Positions 28,239 to 41,110 of a stretch of 64,000 nucleotides of DNA are shown here, in pieces. Position numbers and translations under genes: made by a program. This DNA comes from Alviniconcha marisindica (Eukaryota > Mollusca > Gastropoda > Provannidae). Below the pieces are notes generated by a model. That model saw nothing but the letters and a program-made list of their open reading frames with translations. It was not told where the DNA came from and did no database searches. Location: assembly GCA_018857735.1 (NCBI GenBank), contig JABMCL010000181.1:36001-100000 (forward strand). The letters run 5' to 3'. Every line of letters begins with the position of its first letter. Position 1 is the first letter of the stretch.

Positions 28239-28281
<43 letters not shown>

Positions 28282-28345
28282 GAGAGAGAGAAACACGTGC
28301 AAAGACGACAGAGAGACAGACAGAGAGACAGACAGAGAGAGAGAT
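28238..28345. repeat. GA/GACA microsatellite
   Basis: GA and GACA runs around CAAAGACGACAG. Confidence 0.9.
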
Positions 28346-28379
28346 TTCTCACTCTTCAAGCAAGGATACTAACGGCAAG

Positions 28380-28535
28380 ATACTTGTTGCGGCACGTCTT
28401 TTCACCCCGGCACGTTTTGAACGTGCCAAATTTGATGCACTTCCTGCACGTTTTGTCACACCAGGCACGCTTTGTCATCATGTGGTGACAAAACGTGCCT
28501 AAAGGTCCACTCGCTGCACGATTTGTCACTCCTTC
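28380..28535. repeat. Imperfect CACGTTTTGTCAC repeats with a 17-bp hairpin
   Basis: Blocks GGCACGTCTTTTCACCCC, GCACGTTTTGTCACACC and GCACGATTTGTCACTCC recur. GGCACGCTTTGTCATCA at 28464 pairs with TGGTGACAAAACGTGCC ending at 28499. Confidence 0.7.
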
Positions 28536-28579
28536 GCCAGTTCACCAGTACCACTATAATCGGTCTTTCCTCTCTTCCC

Positions 28580-28661
28580 TCGATGCGTGTGCGTGCGTGC
28601 GTGTGCTTCTGTGCGTTAGTGTTTGTCTGTGCGTGCGTGTGCGTCTGTTCGTGTGTGTGTG

Positions 28662-28724
<63 letters not shown>

Positions 28725-28735
28725 TGTGGTGTGTT
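28580..28735. repeat. GT/GTGC microsatellite
   Basis: GTGCGTGC start, then pure GT. Confidence 0.9.
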
Positions 28736-28739
28736 TTAT

Positions 28740-30265
28740 TTTCTCCGCGTCAGTGAGTGTTAAACTGAAATCTTGTGTTGCTTTGATCACAAGGCTACTG
28801 CCGTCTGTAGCTCGTGAGCTGTGTCAAAACATGATTATACAGAGACTGAGTGATCGTGTGTTGTGCATGCCCTGTCAGTAGATGTGTTTGGTGGAACGAT
28901 TGGTATGGTTTGATGAGGTTGAAGGTAAACATGAGTGTGATGACCTTTTGTTTGTTTGTTTTGTCAGAATATTTACTTGTGCAGCACCTAGTGCTGAGTA
29001 TGGCATAATATACGCCTAAACCGTTTTCGACATTATTATTTTTCCAGCTGGTCTCAGGCCATGCAGATATTGTGATCGAACTTTCTTTGCTCATTACTCC
29101 TGACGCCGACCACATTTGATACTTCTGTTGACGATATATCCCCGCCGATATCTTGTCTTTAATCATAGGAGGTTACTCAACTGTGCTGGCCTTCCTGCTC
29201 GCACCGCACACTGGCGTTAGCAGTGAAGTCGAAAGTCGGTTCCTAATTGAAACATTTTTAACATTGGCTGTCATCTTTGTTTCAAATGTTTGCTATTTAA
29301 TTCAAAAGGGGGTGCGGCACTTTGAGTGTAACACAACACCATTGACATAGTCGCGAAGCAAGGCAAACCCGAGCAAACTGTTTAATTATTCAGTGGATTC
29401 ATCAAGTCTTCAAAAGAATTGTGAGCATTCTGCGGAGAAAAGTATAATATCGATTTAGGTTTTCTTCTTCTTCTTCTGCACCCTCCCCCCCCCCCACCCC
29501 CCAATCCCCCTTCTTTTTTCTTTTTCTTTTTGGGGGTGGGGAGGTGGGGGTCTTTGTTTTGCATGCTTGCCCTTTTGTCTTCCATTCTTTACACTTTTCA
29601 CTTTGCTTATAATGTTTGGAAATTAGTGTGCTTGTATTTTTCGTCTTTTTGTTGTAGGCCGCATGCGTTTACTTTTTTTGCTGTGACATGTTGCCTTCTT
29701 GGTTTATAGCCGTTTATTGCTTTTGTGAATCTAAAAAAAAAAGTCTTTGATGTTTCGTGTTCTTTGGGGTTTCTAAAATCAATCTTGTTGACGTGACAGC
29801 CTCAATGCCAAGGCTGAAGCGTGGTTGTGGAGAAGAAGAAAAAACAGTCTCGAAACCAAGGTAGCTGGACGTTTGTCAAGCTCCCATCAGACAATGAGAC
29901 TGCCCAGAAACATGTAGGAGTGTCTCTCCTGCACGGTGGAGAAACTGCTGCTCGATTCCTGTCCTTTCACTGTTGAAAGGCTTCACTGCTGGCCACTGGC
30001 TGCTGGCTGTTCTGAAACAGAACGGCGCCCAGAGCGCCTAGGATCAACAGACGTCACAGGAATAACAAGAGGCACACCAACAGTGACCTGTGTCGCCTAA
30101 GTAACTCGGACCTGGGATGCGAGACAATACAAGGTGCATGAACTTCACCAAAAGTACATCATGGAAAAAGGCTTTCCCCTCTTCCCTATCCCCAGTGGCG
30201 CATATTATGCCCTTAATTTCTTCCACTCGGCGACACAGGTGTATAGGTTAAGACAGAACCAATTT
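28740..30265. other. Unique sequence
   Basis: Includes a C run at 29487-29510 and T-rich stretches. No coding exon supported. Confidence 0.5.
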
Positions 30266-30269
30266 TTAT

Positions 30270-31460
30270 TCAGTTCAGTTCAAGATGGTATCCATGTGTT
30301 GGGAAAAGCTCATGCGCTCCACCCCGTCTCTCAGATGTTTTCCCAACATTGCCTATGAAGCAGTTTCAATGTTTTTCTGACTGACGATGGCCCTTTCTCG
30401 TCCTTTCAAGGAAGATCGTCGAGTGCTTCCTCTTTTCATGCCTCTCTCTTCCAGATGATCGGCGGTGTGATGTCTTTGGCTATGGCAGGTAGCCTCTTTC
30501 TCCTCAACACTTTCAGATCTTCGGAGACGCAATCATCTTGTGGTAGTTGCTTTTCCCGCCAGTCTCTCTGCTCGGTCATTTCCCTTCACTCCGGCATGTC
30601 CAAGGCAGTACACCCACAGGAGTTCACGAAGGTGGATGTCAAACATTGACACATGCCTTTCTGGGCTTCCCGTTTCACTTTTCACTTTTAGGGGCAAGCT
30701 CATTGAATCTGTGAGGATGATGGCATGTGGTCTGACCGTCACCTCTTAAGACAATCCAGCGGAGGGCATGGAACAGGGTACCAGGCGAGATCAAAAGATC
30801 AAGAGATCTTAGAGGAGGGAGGTGGAGCTGGACCCTCAACTTAGCCCAGAAGAGATCACGAGTAGGGAGGTGGAGCTGGGCTAAGAAAGTTGGACTTCCT
30901 TTGCTTGAGTTGTCCAAGTTGTTCGTCAACAGCAGTGCAACGGACATTGTCTTTGTGACTCTGGCCAAGCACAGCAGTTGAAACAGCAATTGCGCAGTGC
31001 ACAAGTCGCTGGGCAATGGCGAGGGGACACCGCCCTAACACTTCCATTGTTCTGGCGGCGGTCCACGGTCTCTCCTGTCTTTTTCGGGCGGTTTCCGCGG
31101 TCGAGCCTTCACTCTGTCGGCCCCTTCCCACTCTGTCCCCGTCCCTAATAGGCCATCTCGCCTCCGTGGACGTAAAGCACCAAGAAAGAAAAAGGGCATG
31201 GATGACTGCTTCCACCTCCATTGTTAAGCTGGAGGTTGAGAACGTATAGGCTGCATTGTCTTCATGGATGATGGTCGCACCTTGCTTGTCAGTGAAGCCC
31301 CACCCTGACTGGTCTGGTATTTGGTGACTGAGCCGTCGGTGTACACTATGAGGTCTTGCGGCTTGCCGTTTTCTTTCTTGAATGAGAAGCTTGATCTGTG
31401 AGTCTGCTTTGCCTGCTGGCCATTCTCCACAGTGCTTTCCCAAGTTTTCCATGCCACCTC
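30270..31460 (-). pseudogene. Retrotransposon RNase H domain relic, split by an insertion
   Basis: On the minus strand two blocks form one RNase H-like domain. The first (about 31460-31200) has DLIVYTDGSVTK, QSGWGFTDKQGA and SSLTMEVEAVIHAL, including the catalytic-type DGS and E-V-A positions. The second (about 30770-30270) resumes with HALRWIVLRGD, ILTDSMSL, WVYCLGHAGVKGNDRAERL and a decayed tail (LEERGMKRGSTRRSSLKGRE). A 420-bp insertion at 30773-31192 separates them. Frameshifts at the DGS block and a stop in the tail show it is inactive. I recognise this family as common in gastropod genomes, but that is from memory. Confidence 0.8.
30773..31192 (+). mobile_element. SINE-like insertion inside the RNase H relic
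   Basis: The 420-bp insert is flanked by AGGGCATGGA at 30763-30772 and 31193-31202, a 10-bp target-site duplication that restores the RNase H sequence when one copy is removed. Its plus-strand 3' end carries the CCTAATAGGCC and GTGGACGTAAAGCACC tail shared with SINE copies at 6.9 and 34.9 kb, followed by an A-rich end. It also carries two related blocks of GGAGGTGGAGCTGG. No coding capacity was seen. Confidence 0.7.
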
Positions 31461-31464
31461 TCAA

Positions 31465-31915
31465 GCATCCATTTTTATTAGGCCAAATTTAGTCTTTTGA
31501 TCTCGAAATTGGCTCGGACGTGTGATATACTCCCAGTTACACGTTAACGTCATCGTCGTTATTTGAGGATGCACCTTTAGTGGACCCTGTATTTACTCTC
31601 ATGCCAGGTAATAGTAGCCTTGAGTGATTCAGGTCTTGTTGTAGCGCGCCTGGTTACTGGTGTGACTGGTGCAGTAGTCACACAAAACAGCGTCATGACG
31701 GCTGGTGTCTTCATGGTGTTGTCCGTGCAGACAGCCCACCTTCCACAACAGCTATATTTCCTCACGCAATGCATCAAAGCTCAGATATTAAAGTTCGACT
31801 ACTGTAATGATCTTCCGTCGAGACAGCCCCAAAAGCAGACAGTACAGGCAGTACACAATGCTGCTGCAAGAACTGTAATTAAATGTAAAAAAAGAAAGAA
31901 AGAAAAACATACCAT
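31465..31915. other. Unique sequence, possibly further retroelement debris
   Basis: KFDYCNDLPSRQPQKQ then TVQAVHNAAARTV at 31790-31880 resembles the LDYCNSLLxGLP...LQxVQNxAARL segment at the C-terminus of CR1/L2-like reverse transcriptases; the frame then runs into the AT tract. Confidence 0.55.
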
Positions 31916-31917
31916 CA

Positions 31918-31990
<73 letters not shown>

Positions 31991-31998
31991 ATATATAT

Positions 31999-32061
<63 letters not shown>
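31918..32061. repeat. AT then GA microsatellite
   Basis: AT to 32000, GA to 32061. Confidence 0.95.
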
Positions 32062-32063
<2 letters not shown>

Positions 32064-32144
32064 AGATATAGTTGTCCTTTCTTGGGTGTGTTGGGGGTTG
32101 TTGTGTACTTTACTGGCACGAATGTCTTTGATAGTTTTAGACAG

Positions 32145-32712
32145 AGAAAATGAAAGAAAACAGACAGGGAAGCACACAGACAGAAAGACGGAAACAGGGT
32201 AAAAGACAGACAAACAGACAGGGAAGCACAGAGACAGAAAGACGGGAAAAGGGTAAAAGACAAACAGGGAAGCACAGAGACAGAAAGACGGAAACTGGGT
32301 AAAAACAGACAAACAGGCAGGGAAGCACAAAGACAGAAAGACGGAAACAGGGTAAAAGACAGACAAACAGACAGGGTAGCACAAAGACAGAAAGACGGAA
32401 ACAGGGTAAAAGACAGACAAACAGACAGGGAGGCACAAAGACAGAAAGACGGAAACAGGGTAAAAGACAGACAAACAGACAGGGTAGCGCAAAGACAGAA
32501 AGACGGAAACAGGGTAAAAGACAGACAAACAGACAGGGTAGCACAAAGACAGAAAGACGGAAACAGGGTAAAAGACAGACAAACAGACAGGGAGGCACAA
32601 AGACAGAAAGACGGAAACAGGGTAAAAGATAGACAAACAGACAGGGTAGCACAAACACAGAAAGACGGAAACAGGGTAAAAGACAGACAAACAGACAGGG
32701 AGGCACAGTGTC
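32145..32712. repeat. 54-bp minisatellite, about 10 copies
   Basis: The unit is AAGACAGAAAGACGGAAACA, GGGTAAAAGACAGACAAAC and AGACAGGGTAGCAC. Long minus frames (CLSVFYPVSVFLSL) are artefacts. Confidence 0.9.
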
Positions 32713-32868
32713 AAAAACACAGAGAATTGTTTTGCTTCCCTGTCTGTTTTCTTTCATTTTCTCTGTCTCCGTCTTTCTCTCTCCCCGTGTGTTTGTCTGC
32801 TGGCTGACCTCAAAGTAATGATATAATCTATTTCACTGATAGTGAAAACCGCCCCCGCCCACCCTACA

Positions 32869-32869
<1 letters not shown>

Positions 32870-32920
<51 letters not shown>
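32870..32920. repeat. CT microsatellite
   Basis: Pure CT. Confidence 0.95.
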
Positions 32921-33189
32921 GTGTGTAAATGACGGTTTATTATGATGCGGAAAATGTGATATTCCCAAGGGTCACAGGCCGTGGTATCGATCACACACGT
33001 ACATGCACGGCCAGTGGCATCATTTGTCGGTTCACCGGCCACCAAACCCCACACTATTACCTACGTAACGGCGGGTCGATGTTTCTCTTCAGGGATGTGT
33101 TATTATTCGCAGGCTAAAATGACATTTCTTAGGCAGACGGTAGTGTCAGATTATTGCGATGTATGCTGCCCAGAACTCACAGCTCACAG

Positions 33190-33203
33190 CTAGAGAGAGA
33201 GAG

Positions 33204-33234
<31 letters not shown>

Positions 33235-33367
33235 GGAGAGAGACAGCTACCTTGTTGGTTTTCTTGTGCATTTTTGTGTGTGCGTGTGGGTTGCTTTTTT
33301 GTTTTTGTGTGTGGTGTGTGTGTGTGTGGTTTGTTTGTTTGTTTGTTTGTGTGTGTGTGTGTGTGTG

Positions 33368-33412
<45 letters not shown>

Positions 33413-33420
33413 GGGGGGGT
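33190..33420. repeat. Two poly-G runs around GT/GTTT tracts
   Basis: G runs of about 26 and 24 bases at 33207-33232 and 33396-33419. Confidence 0.9.
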
Positions 33421-33659
33421 TGTTTCTTCACAAACGGATACGTTAGACTCTGCTCTTTTTGATACTTTTGTGTCACACATTTGGCATTCAAGATTGAAAT
33501 ACGGTGCACCTTCCTGTCCCATGTGTTTTGGGTTGTTGTTGGTTTCTGTTTCCACGTTTAAACAAAAGCCCTTCAAGACGCACATTCTGTGTCCACGTGT
33601 AAACAAAGGCCTTTCACAACGCACATTCGACTCCCGTTCACTCCGTGGCTCTGCCGTTT

Positions 33660-33800
33660 TGCAGTGTCTAAAGCACACCCCAAAAGAGGACTGTGACACC
33701 CATTTGCAGTGTCTAAATCACACCGCAAAAGAGGACTGTGACACCCATTTGCAGTGTCCAAATCACACCCCAAAAGAGGATTGTAGCAACCATTTGAACA
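33660..33800. repeat. 45-bp repeat, 3 copies
   Basis: The unit is GCAGTGTCTAAATCACACC, then CCAAAAGAGGACTGTGACAC and CCATTT. Confidence 0.85.
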
Positions 33801-34189
33801 ATGGCTACAAAAACTAAGGAAGTGTGTCGCTGCTCCCCTGAGAGCTAGTACTTTGAAGTAATGCTGCAAAACAACAACCGCAAAACTGTTTAAAATGAGT
33901 GAAAGGTATTTTAAATCGATGGTCTCATTCATTCCTGAAACGCCCTCATAAATGTCCTTCATCATTATTATTACTGCGATAGGCTGCACAAGGTCTGTTG
34001 TACATGATATACATTTAAAATCTGTGCATAACCCAATCATCAGAAAGGTGAAGTATTCTTACTCGCGGTCAGTTCACAGGTCAGGTAACGGACTCACCTT
34101 GTCAGACATATAAAATAAGTGGTTGTTGCATTGACAAATGCAGAGTGTGCCGGAAATTTGTATACAGTTTGCCCTTTCGTAGGCATAAG

Positions 34190-34300
34190 TAATTATCTGT
34201 CTGTCTGCCCTTTCGTGGATCTGTCTGTTTGTGAATCTGTCTGTCTGTGGATCTGTCCGTCTGTGAATCTGTCTGTCTGTGGATCCGTGTGTCTGTGTCA
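34190..34300. repeat. TCTG-rich 16-20 bp repeat
   Basis: GTGGATCTGTCTGTCTGTG and GTGAATCTGTCTGTCTGTG alternate. Confidence 0.75.
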
Positions 34301-34424
34301 ACGCTGTCATTATGTGGCGCTCGACCAGCTGTCCCTGTCAAAAGTGGATGTGACGATTGCTTGCTCCATGGGGTAGTATGTGGGGGTAGTATGGCAACGT
34401 TTTTCTCTAACGAACGCAATAACG

Positions 34425-34582
34425 CTCAGGATTAGTGAAGCGAACGAACGAGTCTTTGTCAAGTAAATGGAGAGAACGCTCAGGATTAGTGAAGCGAACG
34501 AGCGAGTCTTTGTCAAGTAAAGGGAGAGAACGCTCAGGTTTAGTGAAGCGAACGAGCGAGTCTTTGTCAAGTAAAGGGAGAG
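34425..34582. repeat. 54-bp repeat, 3 copies
   Basis: The unit has GAACGCTCAGGATTAGTGAA, GCGAACGAGCGAGTCTTTG and TCAAGTAAAGGGAGA. Confidence 0.85.
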
Positions 34583-34594
34583 GCGCATCTACCG

Positions 34595-34930
34595 TTTTCG
34601 TAAGCCAGTTTAGCCTAGCGTTAAGGCGTTAGGGTGGTAAGCAGAAGGACCTCGGTTCGATTCCTCTTCCGTCGGCTCTCCTCTCTTTTCAAAAAGGTTG
34701 TGGTTTGTGGACACACTGTCTTGTGACTTTGTCCGTCGCAATTGATGAAACGTTAAAATGCCTCCCATCGCTGCCAACCTTAATGCAAAAGTCATTCTGG
34801 TGGTGACAGTGTATAGATAGGTATAGAATCTCCCTCTTCCCCCACCACCATACCCCCTTTTTCCCCCTTCTCCCCGTCCCTAATAAGCCTTATGGTTTCT
34901 GTGGACGTTAAGCACCATGTTTACTTACTG
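34595..34930 (+). mobile_element. tRNA-headed SINE, nearly full length
   Basis: The head has an A-box-like TTTAGCCTAGCGTTAAGG and a B box GGTTCGATTCC, spaced as in a tRNA-derived RNA polymerase III promoter. A body follows (GTGGTTTGTGGACAC, CTTGTGACTTTGTCC, TGAAACGTTAAAATG, CATTCTGGTGGTGACAGTG) and a tail CCTAATAAGCCTTATGG with GTGGACGTTAAGCACC. The body and tail recur at 6645-6945, so it is a dispersed family. Confidence 0.75.
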
Positions 34931-34937
34931 TTTACCA

Positions 34938-35022
34938 TTTGGCCGGTAGCTCCGCGGTCCGATGGTTATCACTCCGGAATCTCACGCCAGCGATCCCAGT
35001 TTCAAATCCCTGTATAACCTCT
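34938..35022 (+). mobile_element. tRNA-like SINE head, different family
   Basis: GGCCGGTAGCTCCGCGGTCC and GATCCCAGTTTCAAATCCC have A-box and B-box character. It follows the tail of the SINE at 34595-34930 after a few bases and runs into a T-rich tract. Confidence 0.4.
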
Positions 35023-35124
35023 TATTTTTTTTATTTTTTCTTTTTTTTTCTTTTTTTTTTAGCTGCTGCACCACCAACATCATCAATTTGGAACCTTTTA
35101 TTTTTATTTTGCGGTCTTTGTGAA

Positions 35125-35127
<3 letters not shown>

Positions 35128-35206
<79 letters not shown>
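35128..35206. repeat. CT microsatellite
   Basis: Pure CT. Confidence 0.95.
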
Positions 35207-35210
<4 letters not shown>

Positions 35211-35381
35211 TGGCTTCTAAACAAATTGTTTTATCCTCTACAGGAGAACTATGTTGGCCATTCCCGTCGAAGAGCTGGCCGAAAGGAGTAAATTGCCAAT
35301 GTAAATAAAATGTAAATGGTAAAGTTAATAATAACAAGGTGAACAACTGCTGGTGAGGTTGAAAAAATAGAACAAAATAAT

Positions 35382-35592
35382 CTAGGGAAATGTACTCGCC
35401 TATACGACGAAACACAAGGAACAAGGAACATTTGTTTTACATCAACTCCTTGCATGTCTTCTTCTTTGCTTCCTTCTTCTTTTATCATTATCTATCTATC
35501 TTCTTACACCCGACGATGACAATTTTCTATCGAAAGCGCTTGTGTTTCATTGTTCCTTGTATTTCGTCGCATAGGTGAATGCATTTCCCTAG
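35382..35592. mobile_element. Foldback element with 42-bp inverted ends
   Basis: CTAGGGAAATGTACTCGCC and TACGACGAAACACAAGGAAC at 35382-35424 are inverted at 35551-35592 (GTTCCTTGTATTTCGTCGC, ATAGGTGAATGCATTTCCC). Just inside the right arm lies CGACGATGACAATTTTC with ATCGAAAGCGCTTG, which resembles Penelope-like element termini that carry hammerhead-type cores. Confidence 0.6.
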
Positions 35593-35609
35593 ATCCGTCC
35601 TATTAATAA

Positions 35610-35840
35610 TAACCGTTATAATAAATTACCAGTATAATGTAAATGGTAAAGTTAATAATAACAGTTTACGATAAACTGCCAGTATAATGTAAATGGTAAA
35701 GTTAGTAGTAGTAGTTTATGATAAATTGCCAATACAATGTAAATGGTAAAGTTAATCAAAAGAGTTTATGATAAACTCAAAAGAGTTTATGATAAACAAC
35801 CAGTAACATGTAAGTGGTAAATAATAGTTTATGATCAATT
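35610..35840. repeat. About 50-bp A/T-rich minisatellite, 5 copies
   Basis: Units have TAAATGGTAAAGTTAATAAT and AGTTTATGATAAATTGCCAG; a further unit lies at 35300-35335 before the foldback element. Confidence 0.75.
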
Positions 35841-36062
35841 TTAATAATCTGCCCGTTACCCGACATGTGCCTTCTCTTCTCTCTAGGGTGGGGAACGGGT
35901 TTGGGAGGGTCTGAATGCTGGCAGTCAACTTGATTTGTTTTTTTTGTTGTTGTTGTTGTTGTTTTGGGGGGGTCTCTCCAATTTTGGCTGAGACCGTTTT
36001 CAGACACAATCACATCTTTCAGATCATCTCTGAAATCTCACCTCTTAAAGTTATCTTACTGA

Positions 36063-36345
<283 letters not shown>

Positions 36346-36539
36346 GAAGCCAGTATACAGTTAAGCATCAAGATAAAAGCCAAAGTGTTGAGTTTTGCAG
36401 ACGTATGCATGTTTAAAAACCCTGGGCAGCGGAAACATGCTGCCCTGGCAAATGTTTTAAAATGGCAGCAACGCGAGGGATGGACGACGAGGCTGGCTAG
36501 CGTAGCTCTGTCACTAGTACAACAATCAGCTATACCATA

Positions 36540-36612
36540 GTCTTTCTGTCAGTTTGTCTCTCTGTCTGTCTCACTCAGTCTGTCTGTTTCACTCAGTCTG
36601 TCTCACTTTGTC

Positions 36613-36657
<45 letters not shown>

Positions 36658-36695
36658 GACTCTGTCTCTGTCTCTGTCTCTGTCTCTGTCTCTGT

Positions 36696-36748
<53 letters not shown>

Positions 36749-37175
36749 GCGTCTCCCGTTCGTTCGCTCTCATTCACTCTCTCTCTCTTCCTCGCTGCCT
36801 CTCTGTATGTGTCTGTCTCTCATTTTAGCTCTCTGTCTGTGTGTCTGTCCGTCCGTCTGCCTGCCTGTCTCTCTGTCTCTGTCTCTGTCTGTCTCTGTCT
36901 GTGTGTTTGTCCGTCTGTCTGTCTATCTCTGTCTCTGTCTCTCTCTCTCTCTCGTTCTGCCTCTCTCTGTCTGTCTTTCATTCTACTTCTCTGTCTGTCT
37001 GCCTATCTCTTTCTTACACTCTGTCTGTCTCTCTGTGTCTTTTCCTAACCCCCATCCCCCCTCTCTCTGCCCCTCTGTCTCTCTGTGCCTGTCTCTGTTT
37101 GTCTTTCCTTCTGTCTGTCTCATTGTCTTTCTCTGTGAATGTGTTCTGTGTGTGTCTCTCTCTTTGTTCCTCCCA
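36540..37175. repeat. TCTG/CT microsatellite field
   Basis: Mixed TCTG, CTCTGT and CT units over 630 bp. Confidence 0.9.
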
Positions 37176-37521
37176 GCCTGATTTAAAAAACACACACACA
37201 CACACAAAAAAAAACCAAATTAAACACGAGCTGAACAAAGTTCAAGAAGCGCTGCAGATGTAAGCACTACAATTAGTGTAAAGTGATATTAGCACAGGAT
37301 AGATTGGCAGTATGTTTTATTCCTCATCTTACACAACAGTCGGCTGTTATTTCATTTTACGCGCAGAAGGTTCACGTGCCGTGGATTCTGTATTATGCTG
37401 AAAGCAAAATAAATCTCACCACTGCGGCAATGCTGCGGCAGGTATCAGGTTCTGTGAGACAATCAATAACTCCCGAGAGCACGTGCAGACACATGATCGT
37501 GCTTCATTTTGTTATGAAGTC

Positions 37522-37536
37522 ATATGTGTGTGTGTG

Positions 37537-37600
<64 letters not shown>

Positions 37601-37660
37601 TTTTGTGCGTGTGCGTGCATGCATATGTGCGTGTGTGTGTATGTGTGTGTGTTTGTGTGT

Positions 37661-37743
<83 letters not shown>

Positions 37744-37775
37744 TATGCGTGTACATGCATACGTACGTGCGTGCT

Positions 37776-37868
<93 letters not shown>

Positions 37869-37870
37869 TT
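37522..37870. repeat. GT microsatellite with two unique gaps
   Basis: GT at 37525-37599, 37664-37740 and 37780-37866, with GTGCATGCATATGTGC-like gaps. Confidence 0.95.
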
Positions 37871-38214
37871 GCGCGCGCGCGACATCATACACACAGTTTC
37901 TTCATAATGTTTTTCTTCCCAGCACTCCAAGGTCTCGTCGGTCATTATTATCATTAAGGAGTGCTACGGGTGTTTCACAACTATCCGATGTTGCAGAACG
38001 ATTTGCCTTAACCTCTCCTCCAGTGTATAACCACAAAGTCTGACTAAGAAACCTTCAATGAATTCTGTGCCCAAGATGAAACTATGTCATATTTCTGACT
38101 TGCCGGATTCATTATCGTTATTACGGTTATCATCAGCGTCATCTTTTTCTGTGGGTGATGCATTCCGCCCTAGGCGAGACCCTGATACGACGTACCTGGT
38201 TGATAGGACCTGAG

Positions 38215-38590
38215 TACCACGGTGACCACGAGCTGCGTGATCAAACCAGTCTTGGCTTGACAACCACAATGAGAACAGTCCTGGCTTGACAGTCACAGTG
38301 AGAACATACCACGTGATCAAACCAGTCTTGGCTTGACAACCACAGTGAGAACATACCACTTGATCAAACCAGTCTTGGCTTGACAACCACAGCGAGAACA
38401 TACCACGTGATCAAACCAGTCTTGGAATGACAGTCACAGTGAGAACATACCACGTGATCAGACCAGTCTTGGCTTGACAGTCACAGTGAGAGCATATTAC
38501 GTTTTCAAACCAGTCTTGGCTTGACAACCACAGTGAGAACATACCACGTGATCAGACCAGTCTTGGCTTGACAGTCACGGTGAGAACATC
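38215..38590. repeat. 46-bp minisatellite, 8 copies
   Basis: The unit is AACCAGTCTTGGCTTGACAA, CCACAGTGAGAACATACCAC and GTGATC. Confidence 0.9.
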
Positions 38591-38704
38591 TCTCTGCAGT
38601 TCAACTCGCGCTTGTGCTTGCTAGAGAGGCGAAACCAGATTTTCGTCAAAATAGCATGAATAGGCTATGCCAGCAACAAAAATGAAGCGATTACCTCCGA
38701 GCGG

Positions 38705-39725
38705 GGGATGCAGGTTGGAAGCATGAATGCAGTCACAAGTCATGCAGGCTGGAAGCATGAATGCAGTCACAAGTCATTCAGGCTGGAAGCATGAATGCAG
38801 TCACAAGTCATGCAGGCTGGAAGCATGAATGCAGTCACAAGTCATGCAGGTTGGAAGCATGAATGCAGTCACAAGTTATGCGGGGTTGTAAACATGAATG
38901 CAGAGTTACAAGTCATGCAGGCTGGAAGCATGAATGCAGAGTCACAAGTCATGCGGGGTTGTAAGCATGAATGTAGAGTCACAAGTCATGCAGGCTGGAA
39001 GCATGAATGCAGAGTCACAAGTCATGCGGGGTTGTAAGCATGAATGCAGTCACAAGTCACGCAGGCTGGAAGCATGAATGCAGAGTCACAAGTCATGCAG
39101 GCTGGAAGCATGAATGCAGAGTCACAAGTCATGCAGGTTGGAAGCATGAATATAGTCACAAGTCATGCAGGTTGGAAGCATGAATGCAGTCACAAGTCAT
39201 GCGGGGTTGTAAGCATGAATGCAGAGTCACAAGTCATGCAGGCTGGAAGCATGAATGCAGAGTCACAAGTCATGCATGAATGCAGTCACAAGTCACGCAG
39301 GTTGGAAGCATGAATGCAGAGTCACAAGTCATTCAGGTTATAAGCATGAATGCAGAGTCACAAGTCATGCAGGTTGGAAGCATAAATGCAGTCACAAGTC
39401 ATGCAGGTTGGAAGCATGAATGCAAAGTCACAAGTCATGCAGGTTGGAAGCATGAATGCAGAGTCACAAGTCATGCAGGCTGGAAGCATGAATTCAGAGT
39501 CACCTGTCATGCAGGTTGGAAGCATGAATGCAGTCACAAGTCACGCAGGCTGGCAGCAAAAATGCAGAGTCACCTGTCATGCAGGTTGGAAGCATGAATG
39601 CAGAGCCACAAGTCATGCAGGCTGGAAGCATGAATGCAGAGCCACAAGTCATGCAGGTTGGAAGCATGAATGTAGAGCCACAAGTCAAACAGGTTGGAAG
39701 CATAAATGAAGAGTCACAAGTCAGA
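38705..39725. repeat. 33/36-bp minisatellite, about 29 copies
   Basis: The unit is GCAGGCTGGAAGCATGAATG then CAGAGTCACAAGTCAT, with or without a GAG triplet. Confidence 0.9.
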
Positions 39726-39816
39726 AGTTGCTATAACATAACTTTATTACAACCAACCAGGAAACAGTGTAGGCTCTCCAGCACCAGAATCACATACACG
39801 TTCAGGCATGGACCTG

Positions 39817-40499
<683 letters not shown>

Positions 40500-41110
40500 T
40501 TCGTCTTGATTTCATTGCCGCAAGTCTTTTTCTTTCATCTCATTACAGCAAATCTTCTTCTTGATCTCATTACAACAAGTCTTCTTATTTGGTTTCATTA
40601 CAACAAGTCTTCTTCTTTCATCTCATTACAGCAAGCCTTCTTCTAGGTCTCATTACAACGTCTTCCTCTTGGTCTCATTACAACAAGTCTTCTTCTTGGT
40701 CTCATTACAACAAGCCTTCTTTCATCTCATTACAACGTCTTTCTGTTGGTCTCATTACAACAAGTCTTCTTGGTCTCATTACAACAAGCCTTCTTTCATC
40801 TCATTACAACAAGTCTTCCTCTTGGTCTCATTACAGCAAGGCTTCTTCTTGGTCTCATAACAGCAAATCTTCTTGGTCTCATTACAGCAAGTCTTCTTCA
40901 TCTTCTTCTTGGTCTCATTACAGCAAGTCTTCTTCATCTTCTTCTTGGTCTCATTACAGCAAGTCTTCTTCTTGGTCTCATAACAGCAAGTCTTCTTGTC
41001 CTCATTACAGCAAGTCTTCTTCGTCTTCTTCTTGGTCTAATTACAGCAGGTCTCTTCTCAGTTTTATTACAACAAGTCTTCTTGTTGGTCTCAGGACAGA
41101 CGCTCTTCTT
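40500..41110. repeat. 27-bp minisatellite upstream of the receptor start
   Basis: The unit is CTCATTACAACAAGTCTTCT then TCTTGGT. It ends about 55 bp before the receptor ATG, so it fills the putative promoter or 5' leader region. Confidence 0.9.

Noticed and set aside
28464..28499. Transcription terminator hairpin
   Set aside because: The stem belongs to an imperfect repeat and this is not a bacterial context.
34595..34670. Functional tRNA gene
   Set aside because: A and B boxes are present but the stems do not fold as a complete tRNA and the SINE body follows.
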